DNA of 5,182 bases, taken from the NCBI GenBank assembly GCA_937897265.1, contig CALCPT010000676.1:1-5182 (forward strand), written 5' to 3'. Positions 1 to 4,703 of this stretch are shown here, piece by piece. Made by a program: the position numbers and the translations under genes. How positions within the stretch are numbered: the first letter of the stretch is position 1; each line of letters opens with the position of its first letter. Source of the stretch: an uncultured Alcaligenaceae bacterium. Its GTDB lineage: Bacteria; Pseudomonadota; Gammaproteobacteria; Burkholderiales; Burkholderiaceae_B. Under the pieces are notes generated by a model. It had not been told where the DNA came from. It saw only the letters and a program-made list of their open reading frames with translations, and did not search any database.

Positions 1-86
1 AGACCGCTCGACAGCGCACCACCTAAAACGGCGCCGTAGGGGGCAAACGCGGTCGCGCTTAGAGTTTGAGTGTTTAGAGTACGCAT
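1..86 (-). CDS. allA: Ureidoglycolate lyase (AllA-like), N-terminal fragment cut by the window edge
   Basis: Reading leftward from the ATG whose complement lies at 84-86 gives 28 uninterrupted codons that run off the window. The peptide begins MRTLNTQTLS and continues with the motif AFAPYGAVL (residues 13-21). From memory, AllA proteins open in the same way: a short strand, then A-F-[AS]-x-[YF]-G-x-V. AllA splits ureidoglycolate into glyoxylate and urea in the cytoplasm, a late step of allantoin catabolism. The fragment lacks the catalytic part, so the call rests on the N-terminal pattern alone. No good Shine-Dalgarno precedes the ATG; a TATCTT-like -10 lies only a few bases upstream, so a leaderless or very short-leader transcript is possible. 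It is divergent from the antiporter-amidase pair. Another small protein with a similar start cannot be excluded. Confidence 0.55.
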   Translation of the reverse strand, partial: MRTLNTQTLSATAFAPYGAVLGGALSSG

Positions 87-121
87 ATTTGCTTAAGATA
101 AAAATGACTGAGAGCTAGAAT

Positions 122-141
122 CATTGCTGCAGCGCAGAATG
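122..141. repeat. Small bulged inverted repeat in the divergent region
   Basis: CATT (122-125) pairs with AATG (138-141) and CTGC (127-130) with GCAG (134-137), leaving one bulged G and the loop AGC. The core also contains the palindrome GCTGCAGC (126-133). It lies 36 bp upstream of the leftward start codon, where an operator or a leader hairpin of the allA-like gene could sit. Eight base pairs with a bulge is modest and could be chance. Confidence 0.3.
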
Positions 142-180
142 GTGACTTCAGCCCAAGAGCATCGCTACAGAGTCAGAGCA

Positions 181-221
181 TTGTTCGAGAGCTGAATTAT
201 TCAGAGACTCTCAGGTAACAA
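181..221. repeat. Layered interrupted inverted repeat, candidate operator
   Basis: Three pairs of arms nest around one centre at about position 198. The inner arms are CTGAA (192-196) and TTCAG (200-204) around TTA. The middle arms are GAGAG (187-191) and CTCTC (208-212). The outer arms are TTGTT (181-185) and AACAA (217-221). The right half carries short unpaired insertions (AGA and AGGT); the left half carries a single C. The inner 13 bp form a perfect palindrome. The element lies between two divergent genes and ends 28 bp upstream of the -35 box of the rightward promoter, a position suited to a transcription factor. It could instead fold as an RNA hairpin in a leftward leader. It has no trailing T run, so it is not an obvious terminator. 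Confidence 0.5.
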
Positions 222-249
222 TTCTTACACATTATCGGCTGCAAAAGCT

Positions 250-278
250 TTCACTCGGGCAACTCACTACGGTATAGT
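250..278 (+). promoter_or_regulatory. Sigma70-like promoter for the antiporter-amidase unit
   Basis: The -35 candidate TTCACT (250-255) matches four of six positions of TTGACA. The -10 candidate TATAGT (273-278) matches five of six of TATAAT. The spacer is the optimal 17 bp. Transcription would start near 285 and give a leader of about 110 bases before the ATG at 394. The candidate operator at 181-221 lies just upstream. This is a consensus match only. Confidence 0.5.
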
Positions 279-393
279 CCTTAGCATCAGTTGAAGTGGT
301 CTGCGCTCCAAGACAAGAGGCAAAATTGCTTCGCCGACACAACTCGCCTGTCTCTCCGTATAACTTTCTTTTACCTGCTCAACAAGGCAACGC

Positions 394-1665
394 ATGAATA
401 TGCCTCAGTCAATTCAAATCCTCGCAACGGTCTTGTTTGCGGTGGCCATCATTCATACCTTTTCGGTCCCGGTGTTTGCGCGCTTGGCGCACAAGCCCGG
501 CCCGCACGCTGGCCTGTGGCATTTTATGTCTGAGGTTGAGGCAGTGTTTGGTATGTGGGCGCTTGTACTGTTGATCATGATGGCGTTGATTGCCGGCGTG
601 CCCACCGCGGTCGAGTACATGGACACGCGCAATTTCACCGAACCACTCTTCGTTTTCGCGATTATGGTGGTGGCTGCAAGTCGCCCCATCCTCGAGCTTG
701 TCGGGGGCTTTGTGCGCGCGCTTGCGCGAATGATCCCTGTGCCACGCCAACTCGCAACCTATTTTGTGGTGATGACGTTTGTGCCGCTCTCGGGCTCATT
801 GATCACTGAGCCTGCCGCGATGACTTTAGCGGCACTCTTGTTACGTGACGCTTACTTTAAGCGGCCAGGTCACAGCGCTTTCAAATACATGACGCTTGGT
901 GTGTTGTTTGTGAACGTGTCGATTGGTGGGGTGTTAAGTGCCTACGCGGCACCACCCGTGCTGATGGTGGCGCAAACGTTTGGCTGGGATTCTGCTTATA
1001 TGCTGACGCACTTTGGTTGGCGCGCCGTCTTGGCTGTCTTGTTTAACGCGTTTATTCTGACGCTCATCAATCGTAAAGCGTTGGCCAGTGGCGAGGTTGA
1101 AACGCACCGTGGCGTCACGCAAGATGCCCCTGTGCATGTGCCGCCGTTAACCATTTTGATCCATATCGTGTTCTTGGTGGGCATTGTGGTGTTTGCCCAT
1201 CACCCCGCGGTCTTTATGGGGCTGCTCGTGTTATTCATTGGCTTTTGCCACGCCTATAAACGCTTTCAATCGCCCTTGATGCTCAAAGAGGGCTTAATGG
1301 TTGGCTTCTTTTTAGCCGGGCTAGTGTTGTTGGGCGCTCTGCAAAAGTGGTGGCTGCAAGATTTATTAGGCAGCTTGTCGCCTACCGTATTATTTTGGGG
1401 TGCGACAGCGCTCACGGCCATTACTGATAACGCTGCGTTAACGTATTTAGGTTCGTTGGTCGACGGCACCTCTGAGGCCTGGCGCTATATGTTGGTGGCT
1501 GGCGCGGTCACAGGGGGTGGTTTAACCGTGATTGCAAATGCGCCAAATCCAGCCGGCTTTTCGATTCTGAAATCAACGTTCGATAACGAAACGATTTCAC
1601 CTGGCCCCTTATTTATTGCTGCCCTAGGCCCGACACTTGTAGCCGCCGCGTTGTTTTTGTATTAG
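394..1665 (+). CDS. Putative Na+/H+ antiporter-type inner-membrane protein
   Basis: The 423-residue protein is strongly hydrophobic, with about 11 to 13 predicted membrane segments, the first at residues 7-31 and the last at 405-422. It resembles the 'putative Na+/H+ antiporter' family (Pfam Na_H_antiport_3), an ion-transporter-like fold in the inner membrane. Polar motifs inside membrane segments are likely transport sites: GSLITEP (134-140), AITDNAALT (342-350) and NAPNPAG (382-388). The DN in the second recalls the conserved Asp-Asn of NhaD-type exchangers. Family members are annotated mostly by similarity, so the transported ion, or an organic substrate, is uncertain. The ATG at 394 is preceded by AAGG (384-387) at 6-base spacing; the next Met (codon 3) would be spaced worse. 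No truncation is visible. The amidase gene follows after 48 bases without a terminator, so the two are probably co-transcribed from the promoter near 250-278. Confidence 0.8.
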   Translation: MNMPQSIQILATVLFAVAIIHTFSVPVFARLAHKPGPHAGLWHFMSEVEAVFGMWALVLLIMMALIAGVPTAVEYMDTRNFTEPLFVFAIMVVAASRPILELVGGFVRALARMIPVPRQLATYFVVMTFVPLSGSLITEPAAMTLAALLLRDAYFKRPGHSAFKYMTLGVLFVNVSIGGVLSAYAAPPVLMVAQTFGWDSAYMLTHFGWRAVLAVLFNAFILTLINRKALASGEVETHRGVTQDAPVHVPPLTILIHIVFLVGIVVFAHHPAVFMGLLVLFIGFCHAYKRFQSPLMLKEGLMVGFFLAGLVLLGALQKWWLQDLLGSLSPTVLFWGATALTAITDNAALTYLGSLVDGTSEAWRYMLVAGAVTGGGLTVIANAPNPAGFSILKSTFDNETISPGPLFIAALGPTLVAAALFLY

Positions 1666-1713
1666 TGTTTAGGTTGATCCTCACTCCTCAGCCCCTTGTC
1701 AGAGCAACCCACC

Positions 1714-3129
1714 ATGTCAGATCTCGCCTTCTCTACCCTTACAGAACTCGCGCAAGGTTTGCGCAACAAGCAATTTAGCTCTGAAGAGCTTGCGAAAGAA
1801 TATTTAACGCGAATCGATAAAGGCAACAAAGAGCTGCACGCCTATGTCAGCGTTGACTCAGACAGCGTGTTGGCCCAAGCCCGCGCGGCTGATGCACGCC
1901 GCGCCTCTGGCTATAGCTTAAGTGTGTTGGATGGCGTGCCGATTGCAGCAAAAGATTTATGCGACATCGAAGGTCAAATCACCACAGGTGGCTCGCAAGA
2001 TTGGGTGACGCGTCGCAGCCCTACCACTTGCACTGCGGTCGAGCGACTGTTGCGTGCTGGCATGGTTAATTTGGGAAAAACCCATATGGTTGAATTCGCC
2101 TTTGGGGGTTGGGGTACCAACCCAGTCATGGGCACTCCTAAAAACCCTTGGGATTTGACAACCCATCGCGTACCGGGCGGATCTTCAAGTGGCTCGGGCG
2201 TCGCTGTGGCTGCAGCCTTGGCACCAGCCGCGTTGGGTTCAGATACCGGCGGCTCGGTGCGTATCCCCGCCGCGTTAAATGGCATTACAGGGCTGAAAAC
2301 GACCCGTGGTTTGATTAGCTTGCATGGCGCCCTGGCGTTATCGGGCACGCTAGATTCGATCGGCCCCATGACGCGCGATATGCAAGACTCTGCCATCCTG
2401 ACTGAATTGATGGCTGGCGCCGATCCGCTTGATCCAACAAGCTGTGGTCATCCGCTGTTTCAATGGCAGGCTCCGCCTGAGGGCGCTAAGCCTTTGCAGG
2501 GTATTCGTATTGCGATGATGCCCGAGGCGCAATATCCCCTCCCAGTCGGTGCTGACATCAAGCGCATTCTCGAAGATACACGCCGCGTGCTGGTTGAGTT
2601 GGGCGCGCAGATGGTCGATAAGCCGTTTCCGTTCGACTTCAACGACATGATGGTCCGTAATGGCTACATCACCGCGGCTGAGGCCTATGCCCTCCATCGC
2701 GCTTATATTGACGACACCGCGCGCCCGTTTGGTGAGTTTGTGCGTAAGCGCGTGCAGTCAGGGCGCAATATTTCTGCCGCAGACTACATTGACGCCATGG
2801 CCGATCATCGTCGCACGATTGCCGCTTGGACAGACTGGATGAGTAACGTTGATGCGCTGCTTTCACCCTGTGTGCCGATGGGGGCGTGCCCGTTAACCGA
2901 AGTGAACGAGTCAAAAACCCCAACCTCCGCCTTTACACGTGCAGGTAACTATATGGGTACGACGGGTGTCTCACTACCCGCAGGCTTTGCTGACAACGGT
3001 ATGCCCGTGGGCATGCAATTGCTGGGCAAGCCGTTTGATGACGCCACCATGATTAAGATCGGGATCGCGTTTCAGCGCGTCACCAAGTTTCATCTGGCTC
3101 GCCCAGATCTTAAAAAGCTGGGGCTGTAA
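1714..3129 (+). CDS. Amidase signature family hydrolase
   Basis: This 471-residue protein belongs to the amidase signature family (relatives include GatA, FAAH and AtzE/AtzF), which hydrolyses C-N amide bonds using a Ser-cisSer-Lys triad. All three residues are visible by alignment with family motifs: Lys80 in VPIAAKDL, the cis-Ser at about 157 in PGGSSSGSG, and the nucleophile Ser181 in GSDTGGSVR. The C-terminal block PAGFADNGMPVGMQLLG (423-439) is also typical. No signal peptide is seen, so it is likely cytoplasmic. The length fits a stand-alone amidase; no GatB/GatC neighbour is present, so tRNA amidotransferase is unlikely, and it lacks the extra C-terminal domain of allophanate hydrolase. 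The substrate is unknown; the nearby allA-like gene hints at nitrogen compounds. I chose the ATG at 1714 (MSDLAFSTL, a common amidase opening). A TTG at 1696 would add six residues. Neither has a strong Shine-Dalgarno; AGAG at 1701-1704 weakly favours the ATG. Confidence 0.88.
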   Translation: MSDLAFSTLTELAQGLRNKQFSSEELAKEYLTRIDKGNKELHAYVSVDSDSVLAQARAADARRASGYSLSVLDGVPIAAKDLCDIEGQITTGGSQDWVTRRSPTTCTAVERLLRAGMVNLGKTHMVEFAFGGWGTNPVMGTPKNPWDLTTHRVPGGSSSGSGVAVAAALAPAALGSDTGGSVRIPAALNGITGLKTTRGLISLHGALALSGTLDSIGPMTRDMQDSAILTELMAGADPLDPTSCGHPLFQWQAPPEGAKPLQGIRIAMMPEAQYPLPVGADIKRILEDTRRVLVELGAQMVDKPFPFDFNDMMVRNGYITAAEAYALHRAYIDDTARPFGEFVRKRVQSGRNISAADYIDAMADHRRTIAAWTDWMSNVDALLSPCVPMGACPLTEVNESKTPTSAFTRAGNYMGTTGVSLPAGFADNGMPVGMQLLGKPFDDATMIKIGIAFQRVTKFHLARPDLKKLGL

Positions 3130-3159
3130 GCAACGGCAAACCATTACTTAGTGCCGTTC

Positions 3160-3225
3160 GGCCGATAATCGGCCAAAAAGGCCTCAAAGCGGGTTTATTC
3201 AGCCCCTTTGGGGCCGCTTTGCCTT
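3160..3225 (+). terminator. Cluster of hairpins after the amidase gene, possible terminator
   Basis: Several stems follow the amidase stop codon. GGCCGA (3160-3165) pairs with TCGGCC (3169-3174) around TAA. GGCC (3171-3174) could alternatively pair with GGCC (3180-3183) around AAAAA, so the two are mutually exclusive. A larger stem pairs AAAGCGG (3186-3192) with CCGCTTT (3214-3220), extendable through AAGGC (3178-3182) and GCCTT (3221-3225), and encloses an inner CCCC-TTT-GGGG hairpin (3203-3213). There is no clean T tract after the last stem, so this is not a textbook intrinsic terminator. It may end transcription inefficiently, stabilise the mRNA 3' end, or block antisense transcription. 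Confidence 0.4.
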
Positions 3226-3240
3226 CAGAGCACTCGAGTT

Positions 3241-3261
3241 TTGACAAAAAACCGTTAAAAT
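3241..3261 (+). promoter_or_regulatory. TTGACA box, candidate promoter for fmdB
   Basis: TTGACA at 3241-3246 matches the sigma70 -35 consensus exactly and lies about 95 bp upstream of the fmdB start, after the hairpin cluster, where a new promoter is expected. The only good -10-like hexamer nearby is TAAAAT (3256-3261), and the 9-bp gap is too short for a standard promoter. No good hexamer sits at 16-18 bp. The functional promoter may use a poor -10, or this box may belong to another site. TTTTGAC (3239-3245) and GTTAAAA (3254-3260) form a near-perfect inverted repeat. Confidence 0.35.
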
Positions 3262-3279
3262 CAAGGGCTTTCCTTTTGG

Positions 3280-3312
3280 TTTCAGTACTGTCTTTTCAGA
3301 TTTAGTACTTTC
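3280..3312. repeat. Paired AGTACT palindromes in the fmdB leader
   Basis: TTTCAGTACTGTC (3280-3292) and TTTAGTACTTTC (3301-3312) are similar tandem copies. Each is centred on the palindrome AGTACT (3284-3289 and 3304-3309), and the cores are 20 bp apart, about two helical turns. The first extends to an 8-bp palindrome, CAGTACTG (3283-3290). They sit 30-62 bp upstream of the fmdB start. Such phasing suits a dimeric regulator, but short palindromes arise by chance. Confidence 0.3.
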
Positions 3313-3341
3313 CCACTTATCCAGTATCCAAGAATTTAATC

Positions 3342-3803
3342 GTGCCAATCTACGCTTACAAATGTTCAGCCTGTGGTCATGCTGAAGACAAACTGCAAAA
3401 AATCTCTGATGCGCCCCTTACCGTGTGCCCACAGTGCGGTCAGTCGACGTATTCAAAACAGGTTACCGCTGCCGGCTTTCAATTAAAGGGCTCGGGGTGG
3501 TATGTCACCGATTTTCGTAGCAACGGTAGCGGCGGTGCTAAAACCAGCGAAGCTGCTGTGCCGATCGCCGGCTCTGAGGCTGCCGCGGGTTCGTCGGGTG
3601 GCGATGCCAAGGCCGGCTCAAGCGGCTCGTCTGCCAGTCAGTCGGGCGCATCGTCTGACAGTTCGGGCAGCAGCTCAGCAGGCGCCGCTTCAGGCAGTAC
3701 CTCTGGTAGCAGTTCAAACGCCGCTTCGACTAGCGGCTCAGGCAGCGGTGGGGCGTCAGCGTCTTCAAGTGGGTCGTCAAGCAGCTCGTCTGCCAACTCT
3801 TGA
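3342..3803 (+). CDS. FmdB-family zinc-ribbon protein with Ser/Gly-rich tail
   Basis: The 153-residue protein starts with MPIYAYKC and carries two CxxC pairs (Cys8/Cys11 and Cys29/Cys32) separated by 17 residues, the hallmark of the FmdB family (TIGR02605, CxxC_CxxC_SSSS), which predicts one zinc ribbon. The conserved AAGFQLKGSGWYVTDFR block (43-59) completes the domain. From about residue 60 the protein becomes a Ser/Gly/Ala tail; over residues 83-153 I count 36 serines in 71. Degenerate Ser-rich tails are a known trait of this family, but this one is long, as many betaproteobacterial relatives are nearer 100 residues. The family's function is not established; FmdB was named as a putative regulator of amide/formamide genes. 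The start is GTG, required to retain MPIYAY, with only a weak AAGAA (3330-3334) as ribosome binding site. It leads the fmdB-DUF502-aspS block. The tail uses mixed serine codons, so it is not a simple DNA microsatellite. Confidence 0.9.
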   Translation: MPIYAYKCSACGHAEDKLQKISDAPLTVCPQCGQSTYSKQVTAAGFQLKGSGWYVTDFRSNGSGGAKTSEAAVPIAGSEAAAGSSGGDAKAGSSGSSASQSGASSDSSGSSSAGAASGSTSGSSSNAASTSGSGSGGASASSSGSSSSSSANS

Positions 3804-3819
3804 GAACGATAGCAAGTAC

Positions 3820-3839
3820 GTTCGGTCAAGTGACCGAAC
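3820..3839. repeat. 20-bp perfect palindrome between fmdB and the DUF502 gene
   Basis: GTTCGGTCA (3820-3828) is the exact reverse complement of TGACCGAAC (3831-3839), with AG between, so all nine arm positions match. It starts 16 bases after the fmdB stop and ends 60 bases before the preferred DUF502 start. As RNA it would fold into a stable stem with a 4-base loop. No T run follows, so it is not a classic terminator. It could be an mRNA-processing or stabilising hairpin, a weak attenuator, or a protein-binding operator. Confidence 0.55.
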
Positions 3840-3899
3840 CGACTGTCAGTGCCGCGCGTTGCGGTAATTGGTAATAAAAATGGCTTCTTTGAGCCCAAC

Positions 3900-4661
3900 A
3901 TGCGATTTCTAAAAAAGTACTTCGTTACCGGTTTACTGATCTGGGTGCCTGTCGTCATTACGATCTGGGTACTCGGCTTGGTGGTCAACACGCTCGAAAG
4001 CGTGGTGCCGGCCTTTTTGTCGCCTACCGCGTTGTTTGGCTTTGATATTCCGGGTTTCAGGGTTGCCTTAGTCCTTGCCGTATTGATTGCTACGGGTATG
4101 TTTGCCGCCAATTTTTTGGGCCGTGGCATCTTAAAGTACTCAGAAAAAGTCCTCGGCCGCATTCCACTGGTGCGGTCAATCTATCAGTCGGTCAAGCAAG
4201 TGAGCGATACCTTGCTCGCACCGAATGGTCAGGCTTTCAGGCAGGCCGTGCTGGTGCAATATCCACGTGCGGGCTGTTATACCGTTGCCCTGTTAACGGG
4301 TACCCCTAGCGGCGAAGTGGCCGAGCATCTGCAGTCTGATTACGTCAGTGTGTACGTGCCCACCACACCCAATCCAACGTCTGGTTTCTTTTTAATCATG
4401 TCGCGCAGCGAAGTCGTGCCTCTTAATATGTCGGTCGATGCTGCGCTTAAATATATTGTGTCAATGGGCGTTGTTGCGCCTCCCGCTGGTCCGGTGCTGA
4501 GTGCTGTCGATGCGGCGGCTCAAAGTGCCGCAGTTCAAGTTGCAGCGGCGCAAGCGCAACTGAGTTCAGTCACGTCCGACAGCCAAACAGCCCCGGCACA
4601 AAATGCTTTATCCAGTGGGGGCGTCAACGCCTCCGTCACGCCATCTCGTTCGTCCGATTAA
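3900..4661 (+). CDS. DUF502-family two-span inner-membrane protein
   Basis: The 253-residue protein belongs to the DUF502 family (COG2928), whose molecular role is not established. It opens with MRFLKKYFVTGLLIWVPVVI, the typical start of the family. Two membrane segments are visible at about 9-30 and 54-73. The conserved soluble part contains RIPLVRSIY (87-95), KQVSDTL (99-105), VPTTPNPTSGF (153-163) and MSRSEVVPLNMSVDAALKYI (167-186). From about 198 the protein ends in a low-complexity Ala/Ser/Gln/Val tail of about 55 residues with no recognisable domain. I prefer the ATG at 3900 because the family motif begins there. An in-frame GTG at 3849 would add 17 residues that do not resemble the family and would start close behind the palindrome. 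Neither start has a strong Shine-Dalgarno. The gene lies between fmdB and aspS, probably in one operon. Confidence 0.88.
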   Translation: MRFLKKYFVTGLLIWVPVVITIWVLGLVVNTLESVVPAFLSPTALFGFDIPGFRVALVLAVLIATGMFAANFLGRGILKYSEKVLGRIPLVRSIYQSVKQVSDTLLAPNGQAFRQAVLVQYPRAGCYTVALLTGTPSGEVAEHLQSDYVSVYVPTTPNPTSGFFLIMSRSEVVPLNMSVDAALKYIVSMGVVAPPAGPVLSAVDAAAQSAAVQVAAAQAQLSSVTSDSQTAPAQNALSSGGVNASVTPSRSSD

Positions 4662-4667
4662 TTTTTA

Positions 4668-4691
4668 TTGTCAGATCTATTTGTCAGATCT
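4668..4691. repeat. Tandem direct repeat TTGTCAGATCT ahead of aspS
   Basis: TTGTCAGATCT occurs at 4668-4678 and again at 4681-4691, separated by AT, giving a 13-bp period. Each copy contains the palindrome AGATCT. The pair fills the short gap between the DUF502 stop (4659-4661) and the aspS ribosome binding site (4695-4698). It could arise by a small duplication or slippage, be a protein site, or be mRNA leader structure: the two AGATCT copies can pair with each other and so affect access to the ribosome binding site. Confidence 0.6.
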
Positions 4692-4694
4692 TTT

Positions 4695-4698
4695 GGAG
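4695..4698 (+). promoter_or_regulatory. Ribosome binding site of aspS
   Basis: GGAG lies 5 bases before the ATG at 4704 and fixes that start. It is the clearest Shine-Dalgarno in the window; the other genes have weak or absent ones. Confidence 0.75.
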
Positions 4699-4703
4699 TT
4701 TGC

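Larger units (their letters stand above)
87..393. other. Divergent intergenic region with dyads and a promoter, no gene seen
   Basis: This 307-bp stretch separates the leftward allA-like gene from the rightward antiporter gene. I found no convincing small gene on either strand; the reading frame that opens at 291 overlaps the antiporter in another frame and has no family resemblance. The region contains a small hairpin (122-141), a layered inverted repeat (181-221), a rightward sigma70-like promoter (250-278) and an expected leader of about 110 bases. The heptamer GAGAGCT occurs twice (110-116 and 187-193), each followed by a similar A/T-rich run. This layout suits binding of a regulator shared by both genes, but that is inference. 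Confidence 0.6.

Noticed and set aside
187..235. Glycine riboswitch, suggested by CTCTCAGGTAA
   Set aside because: CTCTCAGGTAA resembles a glycine aptamer end, but the conserved GGACAGAG-like closing part and the upstream CCGAAG core are absent; an inverted repeat explains the sequence.
291..533. 80-codon rightward frame overlapping the antiporter start
   Set aside because: It overlaps the antiporter coding region in a different frame, shows no family resemblance, and the antiporter frame has membrane segments and a better ribosome binding site.
1974..2396. 140-codon leftward frame inside the amidase gene
   Set aside because: It is antisense to the catalytic core, which carries all triad residues; no family resemblance in the reverse frame.
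1714..3129. GatA subunit of GatCAB
   Set aside because: No gatB or gatC adjoins, and the gene pairs with a transporter; the triad is common to the whole amidase family. A general amidase is the safer call.
3502..3867. 121-codon rightward frame within fmdB
   Set aside because: It is an Arg/Ala-rich shadow of the Ser-rich tail in another frame; the repetitive codons simply avoid stops. The zinc-ribbon frame is clearly real.
3849..3899. GTG at 3849 as DUF502 start
   Set aside because: The extra 17 residues do not resemble the family, whereas the ATG at 3900 opens exactly at the conserved KKYFVTGLL region.
3638..4162. 174-codon leftward frame across the fmdB tail and DUF502 gene
   Set aside because: It is antisense to two recognisable genes; its acidic Glu/Leu/Pro stretch is the complement of serine/alanine codons. 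No domain is seen.
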